NCBI GenBank assembly: GCA_015501595.1
Contig: JADNRX010000499.1
Location: 1-37,842, forward strand
DNA from: Hymenopellis radicata
Taxonomy: Eukaryota > Basidiomycota > Agaricomycetes > Agaricales > Physalacriaceae
Length of the DNA: 37,842 bases
Direction of reading: 5' to 3'
The notes under the pieces are model-generated. The model made no database searches. It had not been told where the DNA came from and was given only the letters and a program-made list of their open reading frames with translations. Position 1 is the first letter of the stretch; each line of letters begins with the position of its first letter. This document shows, piece by piece, positions 19,199 to 29,023 of this stretch. The position numbers and the translations under genes are program-made.

Positions 19199-20298
19199 AT
19201 GTCTTCCGCCAAATCCGACAAACCTCAGCGTTCTGGCACCGCTCTCATCACCGGTCCTGTCGCTCTTCACAAATCCGCGCGCAATCCAAGGCAACAACTT
19301 TCTTGCTTTCGACGCTGAATGGCTGTCCGACTCTGAGGACTTCCCTTTGAATATGCTGTTAGTATATTACAACAGCAACAACGCTCATTTCCCATTAAAG
19401 CATACATATTTTATCACGGCCTACGTCTGTTTCTCCCGTTTGCCCTTACATCTCTGCGTATCGCTTTGAACCGCTCCATAGATATCGAACGTATACCGTA
19501 TGGAACTCGAACATAACAAGGACTTCAACTTGGCTACGGGCTCCCTCCTCCTCTCCGACTACTGCGCAATTGGTATTATCATTAGTGTTCGTACTTTTTA
19601 CTTCACTATGTTGCTTTCAACCGCTGATTCTATGTCTATTAGTTAAGCTCTGCCACAAGCTCTCAACAACTTCACGCCTCCAATCCTATCCGTCTCGGGC
19701 ATCGTCCACACCGTCAACACCAGAGACTCCACCTTCTACATTGACGCGCACCAGTATCTTCGCGTCTACAGCGGCAACAGATTGATACGCGTATACTGCA
19801 TGTTCCCCGACACGAAGCGCTTCGAGAATAACAAGCCGATGCCTTCACAAAACTCATATGCACACGTCACCGGTATCGTCTCACGCTACGTCTTGGCAGG
19901 TCCTCTTCCCTCCGATCCCGGCGTTCATCGTCCTGACGTCGAGTATTTCGTTCTGGAAATTGACAATATCACCTTCTTGGGCCGCATTCCTCTTCCTAAA
20001 GGTACGTGCATCATTCACCCTAATGGTATTCTTACCGTTCTCCCCCGTAGCTGAAAGCTCCGAAGCGTCGTCGTCTGCTCAAGTGTCACCGGCGAAAAGA
20101 GGCCAGCTCGGATTCTTTTCGGGTAGTCCTTCTAAAAAGCCGCGTACATCAGCTTCGCAACCCACGAAGAACAAGGTACCATATTTCCTCATGTTCCGTC
20201 ATCTCTTATCTTTTCGTCGATTCTAGCCATTGCCACCACCGCCATCGTCGACGCATGACAATAACGACAAGCATACCCATGACGGCGAAAAGGCTTGA
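19199..20298 (+). pseudogene. OB-fold-type protein gene of an agaricomycete family, one frameshift
   Basis: Five exons are built: 19199-19424, 19482-19572, 19648-20001, 20051-20175, 20227-20298. The protein starts 'MSSAKSDKPQRSGTALITGP', continues 'AIQGNNFLAFDAEWLSDSED', and has a core with 'ILSVSGIVHTVNTRDSTFYI' and 'YAHVTGIVSRYVL'. A basic/Ser tail with 'SPSKKPRTSAS' follows. The paired beta-rich G-x-V segments resemble OB-fold single-strand-binding modules seen in a lineage-specific agaricomycete family. That call rests on recollection and not on a search. The N-terminal 72 nt and the rest of exon 1 are in different frames; a 2-nt loss at about 19268-19275 would explain it. An alternative Met at 19161 reads into the second frame without correction. 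The gene lies between two array-element copies (18.8-19.05 and 20.39-20.69 kb) in the same orientation. Confidence 0.6.
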
Positions 20299-20393
20299 TT
20301 CAAGTATCACAAATCAAATGTTTCTATCATCTTTTGTACTACTACCTGCACTATGTACCGTTCTCTGTTCATAGTCGAAACTCAATGTATTAT

Positions 20394-20694
20394 TATGGGC
20401 GGTATAGTGGGGAAAAATCCAATTTGACGGCTTTTGCGCTTTTTAGTGGTGTCTCTCTCCTCACTTTCCTTCATTCTGTTTGGCTTTGTACAATCCATCC
20501 GGCTTTTCCGCTTTGTGTCTGGCTTTTTCATTTCGCCTCTGGCTTTGAGCAGTAGCATTTGGCTTTCTGAATCTTTCTCTGGCTTTCTGAAGTTGTTGTA
20601 TGGCTTTGGGGGTTTTTGTTCTGGGCAGGGCGGGCGGCGGGCCGCTCATTTTTGTCACCTTCCTCTTATAGACATACCAGCCGACAGGCCGATC
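20394..20694 (+). repeat. Family B array element, full copy
   Basis: The copy starts TATGGGCGGTATAGTGG and ends ACAGGCCGATC, about 300 bp in all. Its centre holds seven units of about 20 bp led by YYTGGCTTT, for example TCTGGCTTTTTCATTTCGCC and TCTGGCTTTGAGCAGTAGCA. The tail runs through TTTTTGTCACCTTCCTCTTA. The same ends and the same order of spacers occur in reverse at 23031-23347. Confidence 0.78.
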
Positions 20695-22354
20695 TGAGGT
20701 CGTAGGCTTGTCTTCCTACAGCACTCATCTCCTCGCAGATGTAGGCGCCTTCGCCCTCTTCCCAAGGCACATACACCTTGATGGTCATCCTCAAAATGTA
20801 ATTACTCTACGGATGCCTCTAGCTGTCGCGCCCATGCTGCGGCAACTCGGGGGAGACGACGATGAAGCTGTCAATCCTGCGCGTTATGTCTCCCGTACCT
20901 TCCAGGAACACTGAGTTGACACTGCCTTCTTCTCACATCATCATTTGTCCGACACATTCAGTATAGTAGATGCTACTCGACGTTTGAGGGAAGGGTGTGG
21001 GTGGTGTGTGTTATGACCGTTCTCTGCAGTATGTATGTATCATGCTGTTATAGCTCTCCGCTGATTTAGTTGTTTCAGGACTGTGTCCACGGGCGTCGAC
21101 GCGAGCTGGAGGCCAAGAAGAGCTTTCAAGACACCCATCACTATGTGCATGCCACACCCTCACCTCATTCATGTTGGATCTGCTTCACATGTGGCCGACC
21201 ACGACCTTCATGTCTATCTGGTTCCCAACGTGCTTGAGCGCGCTGGTGCTCGCCTACATCCACTAAACACCCCGGCCATCTGTGTCATCGTTCTCCAGCC
21301 GAGCACTCCGCACTTCGTCGTTCGATGAGGTTCGTTTCCATTCTCCTCTTCGCGCAATATATTCATGTTGCGGTAGACATAGGCCATTTCAACGCGCGCT
21401 TGGATATGGTTTGGTGGAGGCATTTTCCTTTTCAGTCCTTCTTACCGCCCGTTTTTAAGATACTGTACCTGTGCTACTCATGTTTCTTTCAACTGAATGA
21501 ACACTGTTTCGTTCAACGACCTTCGCTTGCTTCAAGATACAAGGCAGATGACATGGAGACTGTTCAGAACAACAATAATTTCTTCAATGCCTACATGAGG
21601 ATGCCAGTTTTGAGCGTGGTCGGACGACAGTGTTCGTAGGCCGTGCGAGACATAGAATGAAGGTTCTGATAGACTCAGGAGGAGGAGGATCTGCATTCTT
21701 CAGTTTGATTGGGGCGATGGTCCACCCAACCGGCAGTCTCCATAGACATCCTTGAGATGAAGAGACTGTTGTTTCTCCTACTCAAGTCCCACCAAGCTAA
21801 TTGTGTGCTACATGGAAGGTTGGGATGTCATGCGAGGCTGGGACAGTCTCGACTTGGATTTGCCGGTCATGATCCGCCCTCTCATGCCGTCCATCTGCGG
21901 CAGGGGCGTTTTGGACAATAGAAGGAACACTTTGCTTCAAAGACACTTCTCTCATTCTAATGAATCCTACTAGAGTCTGTCACGCTACTAGAGACTGAGT
22001 TGCTGGCTCCATCTGTCTATGGCCATCACACTTCTGGGACACAACGCCCAGCAGAAAACCATTCTTCAGTTCAATTGGGGCCATGGTCCACGCAACCGGC
22101 GGTCTCGCAAGCACTCAGCAAATCTTGGGTATAATCTCCTTTGAAAAAGACAACACGAGAGGCACGAACAGGATAACAAGAGCACGATGAAGGCAGGTGG
22201 ACTGTGGCGGCCTAAGGGAAGGTGAAGGTGTCAGTGACAGTGTCACCATCAAATGGGTGCTATCTGGATCGTATTTACAGTGATGGTTTACCCATGGCTT
22301 GCACACAAGGTGCACGGGAAGAAGAGGAGAGTGCGCAGTGGGAATACGGATGTA
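20695..22354. other. Gene-free stretch with a short duplication
   Basis: No recognised gene. Two modest + frames (20708-20914 and 21083-21328) have no family I know. A segment of about 47 bp at 21694-21740 is repeated at 22060-22107 (CATTCTTCAGTT..ATTGGGGC.ATGGTCCAC.CAACCGGC), about 85% identical. Confidence 0.4.
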
Positions 22355-22679
22355 CGGAGGCGGGGATACCCAATTGGGAACATCGGGATATTCCAGAAGA
22401 TAAAAGCCAGACACCTACACCGGTAGCCAGACATTTGGTGGTAATCGTGGGTAATAATCCAAGTCGTCGCGCGTCTGGCTTCGGGCTTTTTCGGCAGTTT
22501 TGTCTGGCTTTTGGTGAGTCGCATACGGCTTTCCTATCACCTGTCTAGCTTTTACAATTTGCATCTGGCTTTCGAATGTCGTGTCCGGCTTCCAAAAATG
22601 CATATCATTGAATTCGGCCGTGACTGGCTTTCAACTTCTAGAACATCCCGATGTTCCCGATTGGGCATCCCCGCCACCG
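22355..22679. repeat. Imperfect inverted-repeat element containing a family A array
   Basis: Arms 22355-22412 and 22623-22679 are inverted copies about 57 bp long. The shared core reads GGCGGGGAT.CCCAAT.GGG, then AACATCGGGAT.TTC.AGAAG and AAAGCCAG, about 88% identical by eye. Between them lies a family A copy (22437-22640, +) with phased CTGGCTTT units. The left arm carries the reverse complement of the last array unit (ACACCTACACCGGTAGCCAG). The whole could fold into a hairpin. I found no convincing target duplication outside the arms. Confidence 0.65.
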
Positions 22680-23030
22680 CTACCCGTGGCTGTATCGTAA
22701 CACGTAACACGGGGGGTCGCTGCGTTAGTAGGTTGCACTGGAACCGCCACGGCCTATAGAAGCAAAAATGTGAATTTTTTGCATTTAATCTTGAAAAAAA
22801 TCTTTCTAGTCCTACTCCTCGTCCTCAGACTCATCGACATCGCTCATGCGCCCAGCAAAATCACTCTGTTCTCCTCAAAATCATCGTTGTCTACATGCTG
22901 CCCTTTCTTACCCGGACCAGCCTCTACACTCCTCGGAATCTTCCGGGACCTGTGTCTCCGTTGCGCTTGACATTGCGAAGCGTCGACGCTCGCGGGCATG
23001 ATAAGATGGCGGAAGAAGACAAGGGTACGT

Positions 23031-23347
23031 GATCGGCCTGTAGGCTGTTATGTCTATACTTAAGAGGAAGATGACAAAAATGGGCGGCGCGCCCTCAGCC
23101 GATCTTGGCCCGATCCAGAACAAAAAAGCCACAACCTCGGCCCAGCCGTTCAAAAAGCTAGATGCTAATTCACAAAGCCAGATGCGAATTGAAAAAGCCA
23201 GACACGAAGCGGCAAAGCTAGACGGAATTGGCCAAAGCCAGACGGGATTGGATAAAGCCAGACGTCGTTGAGGGAAGCAATACAGATACACCTCTGAAAA
23301 GTGCGAAAGCGGGTCAGAATGTATTTTTACCCACTATACCGCCCATA
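23031..23347 (-). repeat. Family B array element, full copy in reverse
   Basis: Read on the minus strand the copy begins TATGGGCGGTATAGTGG and ends GGCCGATC. Five consecutive units are exactly 20 bp long: TCTGGCTTTATCCAATCCCG, TCTGGCTTTGGCCAATTCCG, TCTAGCTTTGCCGCTTCGTG, TCTGGCTTTTTCAATTCGCA, TCTGGCTTTGTGAATTAGCA. The spacers are homologous to those at 20394-20694. The head end lies inside a family A copy, so B appears to have inserted into A. Confidence 0.8.
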
Positions 23348-23500
23348 CAGACACACATTTTGGGAAGCCAGACACAACATTCTAAAGCCAGATGCAAATT
23401 GGAAAAGCCAGACAGGTAACGGGAAAGCCAGACGAAACTGCTGAAAAAGTCAGAAGTCAGAAGCGCGACGGCTTGGATTATTCCCCAGGATTACCACCAA
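23348..23500 (-). repeat. Family A array element, partial copy
   Basis: On the minus strand this reads from the head GGTGGTAATCCTGGGG through units TCTGGCTTTCCCGTTACCTG, TCTGGCTTTTCCAATTTGCA and TCTGGCTTTAGAATGTTGTG. It is then interrupted within the next unit (..TGTGTCTG) by the start of family B. Confidence 0.75.
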
Positions 23501-25305
23501 ATATTATTGCACTGCACGGGTCACCTCTAGTAAGACACAAAACACCGGTTTGTGAATCACCAAATGGAATTCAAACTTGGACAATAACAAAATGAATAAT
23601 CGAGCCGTTGTCTACTTTTCCCCCCTCCGTCTCTTAATTGGTTATTATGTGGGTTGATTCAATGGGCAATCAAAAAATCCACTGCACGACTGAGCCCAGC
23701 GATATCCTCCAAGGAGCAGGTATCCACCATAGACCCTGGCGGCCTCTCATCGATCTTGGCAGAGAGTTGCAGGGCCACCTTAGCCGGGACTTTTCCGTTT
23801 CGGTGGTGGTGGCTACGACACTTGCGCATTTTTTTTTTGATGTGACGAGCAGTGAGTTGCTCCGCGCGATTGGTAGATATCCAGTCGCAGTGGACAAGAC
23901 AGACTTTCTGTCGGCAAGTTGGACCTAATATGATTGGCCAGAGGTATAGAAAGACAGAGCAGACACGTACAACATCGCTTCAATGATGGACTAGCGTTGT
24001 CCCAAGCTTTCTGAAGACAATCCTGGGCAGGAAAGTCACCTTCTGATGTAAATTGGGAAAATAAACTCAGACCATATCGTATAATTGTTCAAGACAGGAA
24101 CATGAAAGAATGAACACGGGTTTGGTCGTATCTTTGAGGCAAATCTGATCTTCATGAGATGGCGTGTTTGGACAGCAAGAAACCCACCAGACAGTTGGCA
24201 CGAGAACGCCAAGATGAGTTCTTGTCCATTTTTTTAACTTTCCTGAACAGTTGCAAAGCTGTTTCAAGGCCAACACCTCCCTTGACGAACTGGCTCTGAC
24301 CGTTAGTTGGCACCAGGGGTGAGGGTGGAAATAAAACCTCAAATTTATTGTCATGGGAAAGACCTGGAGGGGGTGCCTTCAGCAGCAGCGCCCGGAAGAG
24401 TGAGTCCATACGGAAACTGCGAAGCGTGAAGCGTGAAGTGTTGCAGTGCGAAGTAAGTAAGTGAGCTCCGAGCGCTTGTTTGCATTGATTTGGCGACGAG
24501 CTCAATAAACGCTCGGCAGCTATCGAGCTTTTGTCTGCTTGGTTTGGAGAGCTGTCTTTTGAAGGCGTTAGGACAAAAATTGTGTAGATTTTCATCGCTG
24601 TCTTTGATTGGTTTGCCTAACACCGTCACCCCGCTGGCCACTACACGTTCACTCCCAGTCGTAGGCGTCTTCGCAGCTCGTGGTTTACGGCTCAGCTCCT
24701 ATATTCCAACGTCGCCTCCCTAAATCCAGTCGTTCGCCGCGCGTCTTTCAGCTCCGTTCGCCACGGCGATGGCTCTGTCTAAGGCTTTTCCAGCGTCGCA
24801 GATGTGATTTCAACTTAATCGACTAGGTGACCTACCTTTTCTCTCCGCGTTTCTCTCACCGACTCGACATAAGAACCGGTTCGCCTCATGTTCGCTTCCT
24901 AGCCTCGGCCTTCCCGCCCGCCATTGACTATCCTTGTCAGCCGTCTTTCTTGCCGACGTTAATTTGAGGCTTCGGACAACCACTCAAGTCATGTCCACGA
25001 CGCCCCTACCGTTCACTGTAACAAGACGCTCATTCACCCAATGGACTCTATCTACTTGCCAAGTAGCAGAGTGAACATTGATAATAGACTGAGGGACGAG
25101 CGTTCGTTCAGGGCAGTTGACTTAGACGATGCCGCTTGGATTTCAACTTTGCCCGAAGTTCCTGCTGCCCTCTCACCGCAATGGGTACCTCATATCTCGC
25201 TACGTCTACGGGATACTATCTACCCAGGTTCTCTGTTTCTTTGAGCTGACCTCCGTAGAAACTCCCGTAAATTTTCCGTCTGTCTCCCGTCGTTAGTCGT
25301 CTATA
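23501..25305. other. Gene-free or unrecognised stretch
   Basis: Several frames of 60-150 codons exist, for example minus 24595-24152 and plus 25041-25244 ('MDSIYLPSSRVNIDNRLRDE'). None shows a family motif I recognise, and I could not extend any through convincing introns. The 25041 frame may be a piece of a hypothetical gene or decayed 5' sequence of the GMC remnant that follows. Confidence 0.35.
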
Positions 25306-26590
25306 ATGGTCAACAATTTGCCCAATGTTGGCATACCGGCGCCAATCCCGGACACGTTCGATTTCGACACTCAGATGGCTCGGCCAGCGTCGCTCGAGCT
25401 TGCTGTGTGGTCTAAACCACCGATGTGGTGTGTATCAGGCGATTACTGTTCTGCAGATTGCTTGACCTGCGTTTCAGATTGGGAAAGACTCGGCAACGCG
25501 AACTGGAATTGGAACAACTACCAGAAATTCAACGAAGGACTGGCAACCTTCTATCCGAATGAAGATGGCGAAATCAACAAGTACGCTCCTGGCCTGGTGG
25601 AAGGATACCTTTGGACACGGTGCTTAACATTACGGTGTCTCCCTTCTGTATTCCTGTATTCTCATCGTCCTTCGCACAGGCCCTCTCATGCTCAGTCAGC
25701 CGAAGCGTGTTCCGCCTGTTCAAGTCATGATTCAAGAGGTACTGCTTCCATTCATGGCGCAATTCTCCAGCTCCTGATGCCTTTTAGACGTTGGCCAAGA
25801 TCGGCATTCCTCCGGCGCCTGCACCGATACGTTCCTCATACGGGTCCATGTCGATGCTTTCCACTGAGCCGTCCGTAGAATGATGGAGTGGTACGTTGGA
25901 GAGTTATACTTAGTCATTCACTGTCCTTATCAGCCATGATCAGCCCGATGGATCCTACGTCGTCACCGGTACTCTCGATCCCGCTACCAATACACGTTCA
26001 TACGCTCCGGATCTAGGGGACGCGTTCTGTCTAACTATGCGATATCTGAGAAGGCCTCCAGGTCTTCATGCAGCTGCATTCTTCCCGGCCTAATTATAAA
26101 GTTCTAACGGGCGCTTATGTTCGTAAAATTATCACTTCCGGAGATCGAGAGCTGTCGGCCACTGGAGTTGAATTCTCTGTCAACGGAGATGTCTACGAGG
26201 TTGCGCTTTGAAAGGGTTAATGTGCCAGTCAAGTTGGCATTAAATGGAGTCGGCGAGAATGTCCAGGAACATATACATGTTGGGCCATCGTTCCGTGGGT
26301 TTGCTGACGTGCTCAACATTATTTTCACCTCATGACCTGCTTTCCAGAGCTGAAGGACGACGTACCTGACTGCACGTACCGGGTTCTCCGCGATCCGGAA
26401 TCTTACGCGAAACATCTGGAGCTCTTGTACGTGTGGTCTTCCATGTTGACCGCATTGTTGACTTCACCTGTGCAGCACTAAGAATGAAGGTGTTTGCATG
26501 ATATCCGAAACTACGTTTGCCTATCTACCGCTTTCGACGGTCTCTCCTCGTGCCGACGAGCTACTTGAAGCGCACTCCGGATGCTGCTCG
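25306..26590 (+). pseudogene. GMC oxidoreductase remnant
   Basis: Pieces of a glucose-methanol-choline flavoenzyme occur in order. 'WSKPP', then 'VSDWERLGNANWNWNNYQKF' (25.4-25.55 kb), then 'LAKIGIPPAPAP' (25.79 kb). 'TGTLDPATNTRSYA' and 'NYKVLTGAYVRKIITSGDRE' follow (25.96-26.15 kb). Last are 'VPVKLALNGVGENVQEHIHV' (26.22-26.28 kb) and 'PDCTYRVLRDPESYAKHLEL' with 'CMISETTFAYLPLS' (26.37-26.54 kb). These match the substrate-domain half and the 'GVGENVQEH' motif of the family. Several stops and shifts separate them (for example in 25.73-25.9 kb). The N-terminal GxGxxG FAD motif and the C-terminal His/Asn active-site region are not found. It is a truncated, decayed copy. Confidence 0.72.
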
Positions 26591-26781
26591 GTCCAGATAT
26601 TACATGGTTATAGCGTGTTATAGCGTGGTACGAGAATAGACTGTTCTCCCAATGTTCTCCTCTGCATTGCGAGTTAGTCAGATTGATTCGTTCTGGGTAG
26701 CTGGAACTCACCGAAGGGTATGCAGAATCGCGTTGACTCTACGGTCCTCGGTATCGGGCATGGCGTACAATGACTGTCGCT

Positions 26782-27322
26782 TTACGCAGCCAGCGACGGG
26801 CAAGCCGTCCGGATTGAGGCAACGCGGATGAAGCGAAAGAAGATGTTTCCGCACCCAAACATCACGAGAAGACTGCCTAGGCTGAATAGGCCACATCGGT
26901 ATAAGTAATTATATAAGTGATACATGGTGTAGGGACGCAAACACACAATGAAAAAGAGCCTCATACATGTTGTTTGAATGCGCACCTCATAAGCGTCAGG
27001 AACGCGATAAACAAACACACCGCCGCATCAACGAGACATGCGCCGAATCCCAGTACTCTACGCCCTCATAATTCAGCATTTCTCTTGTGGAAGCCAAAGA
27101 GCGCACCGTTCCCAGCTCGACAGCGCAAACCACGCCTCCTCCTCGTTTGTCCGCTCGTTGGAGCGCAACGGCACATAGTCTCCGGCGACGGCGTTGTAGA
27201 AGCGGGAAAATGGGTTGGCGGACGCCTGCTGCGGGGGCGGCTGCGAGTCGTCGGTCTGCCCTCTAGCCCACCGGAACTGTGAGATTAGCGCGAAAGTTTG
27301 ATTCGTTGGACGGTGCAGGCAT
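26782..27322 (-). pseudogene. SFT2: SFT2-like Golgi vesicle-transport protein remnant
   Basis: On the minus strand the N-terminus 'MPAPSNESNFRANL' (ATG 27322) is out of frame with the following 'SQFRWARGQTDDSQPP' and 'NPFSRFYNAVAGDYVPLRSN'; a 2-nt loss at about 27275 would explain it. A 47-nt intron (GTGCGC..GCGTAG) then leads to 'VLGFGACLVDAAVCLFIAFL', a transmembrane segment. Further on 'FSLGSLLVMFG' matches the next membrane helix of SFT2 proteins. The remaining helices are missing or scrambled, and the frame stops at 26782. SFT2 proteins are four-helix Golgi membrane proteins acting in retrograde vesicle fusion. This copy has a broken start and a degenerate end, so it is probably not functional. 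Confidence 0.68.
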
Positions 27323-27483
27323 GGTGGGTGGTGGTTCGTGATCAAGCAAGTTTTGAGGACGACGGCGATCAGCAAATATCAAGTAGTATACACACAGTAA
27401 GTACACGTAGATACAATAAAATATATAGTAGATACTAGATATGCAAGCTTGTACAAGAAACGAAAGCAATACGAAAGTGGCCA

Positions 27484-29023
27484 CTATGGCGCATGTCCGT
27501 GCTCCTTGAGCCACTGCTTCATCATGTCCGGAATGTCCTCCAATAACTGCGATTCCGGTTCCCATGTCATGTCCTTCTCTTCCCACCCCTTCCAAAAGAC
27601 GTGATACATCATTATCCCATCAACCATCTGGCGCTCGACAATCTTCTCTATCACCCACACGGGCTCGTCCTCTTTCCGCGCAGGCCTAATCCTCGGCGCC
27701 ATCTTGCGCCGGCGCGCCCACACCTTTGGCAGAACAACGGGCGGCATCGGTCGGGCCTTGCCATGGAATGACCGCTTGCTCCTGGTACGATCGTCCGACC
27801 CCTTGAGGTGAGAATGGGTGAGCCTAAGGAACTTGTCGACCTCGCAAATCGCGTGCTCAAAGTCAGCAAGCTCCAGACGACGAAGGTGCTTGTTCACCCC
27901 GGTGAACGTGATCCCAAGCGAGCAAACTCGGCTTCCTGGTTGTCGCACATCCACCGGATAACGTCCTCTTCAATTGTGTCCTTGACGCCCTCCACCGTCT
28001 TGGCTTTGGCCATCGACTTGCCGAACAGCTTCAAGCAACCAGAGGAAGCCCCACAGCCAGCAACAACGAAATCGTCGCCGTTGAAGACAAGAAGCTTCGA
28101 ATAGCCGAGGTTGAGGACGAGCTGGTATGCGTTGAAGTCTCCAACACTGGGATACGTCTTCAAATAGTCAAAGATATCTCTGGCATACACTCCAGGAGCC
28201 TGAAGACGACGCAACAGGTTATCGTCCGCCATCATTTTCTCGAGGATGGACAGTTGATGATGATGCATGATGGTGCCTCTGCCTCCTGGCTGTTTCTGGA
28301 ACGCAGCGGTGAAGAGTGTAGTGTTGTTTGCTCTGGCTTCATCCAGGACGGCGCGATAGGCTTCTGGGTCGTACGAAGCCCAAGTGAGAGGTCCAAGAGC
28401 CTTTTCAAGCAGGATCCATGTCTCTGGCAGGGTGAACGTGTTGTACACCAAAATACGGAAGAGAATTTCCCTGGGTTCTTGAGAGCCTTTCTCGATGACC
28501 TCCTTGATAAGAAACTGACACGCCTTGTCGAGGACGCGGAAAGAATTGCAGGCGTACATGTTGCGCAAGTGAATGTTGTCGGTCCACCTATACAGGCAGG
28601 ATCTGTCAATCACATCTGATGTCCACATTCGAGTGACACTCACGGACCGGGGGCGCCAGATTGGCGGTATAGAAACACGTTAACTCGTTCTGCAAGCATC
28701 CACCATATGATGTTCAGCGCTATTGTGGGATTGAGGACCTGTCCTGAAATAACGATAGGCTCGCGTAGCGGTGCTTCGGTGGCTACGGTGAAAGGAATGG
28801 AACCGGGGACGCCTTGATTATGGACGGTATCATCAGCGGCTGAATCAAAGTCGGCGTCGGCGTCAAGGGAGGAAGATTGGGAGGCGGAACGCGTGCAAAA
28901 TGAGCTGGAGGGGGTCTGCGAGTCGCTGTTAACGTGGCGAGTTTTTTTGGCGTCGATGGAACGCGCAGAACGTCCAGAAACGGAGGCGGTGGCGTCCGAG
29001 CTTTGAGTGCGATAAGGGGGCAT
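27484..29023 (-). CDS. HMUDK-like helical domain (5-hmdU DNA kinase / aGPT-PPlase family) fused to a chromodomain; one frameshift
   Basis: Exon 1 is 29023-28644 and exon 2 is 28587-27484. The 56-nt intron (GTGAGT..TATAG) joins 'LYRQSGAPG' to 'PWTDNIHLRNMYACNSFRVL'. Residues from about 95 to 340 match the helical domain called HMUDK_hel in Pfam, also described as alpha-glutamyl/putrescinyl thymine pyrophosphorylase: 'NIIWWMLAERVNVF', 'FRVLDKACQFLIKEVI', 'EILFRILVYNTFTLPETW', 'YPSVGDFNAYQLVLNLGYSK' and 'DDFVVAGCGASSG'. The family is linked to hypermodified thymine bases in DNA. The last 60 residues form a chromodomain ('PVWVIEKIVERQ', 'MYHVFWKGWEEKDMTWEPES'). A single missing base in a GGG run at about 27911-27920 separates 'AEFARLG' from 'ITFTGVNKHL'; with one base restored the length is exactly 495 codons. 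The fusion therefore needs confirmation from reads. The N-terminal 90 residues are Ser-rich and low complexity. Confidence 0.78.

Noticed and set aside
18837..23500. A CRISPR array, because constant motifs alternate with different spacers.
   Set aside because: The context is eukaryotic, the constant part is only 8-9 bp, unit length varies, spacer order is shared between dispersed copies, and there are no cas genes.
24152..24641. Two minus-strand frames of 96 and 147 codons as genes.
   Set aside because: They have no family motifs, no convincing introns, and overlap each other in different frames.
26917..27282. A 121-codon + strand frame.
   Set aside because: It lies antisense to the SFT2-like sequence, whose minus-strand translation has recognisable membrane segments.
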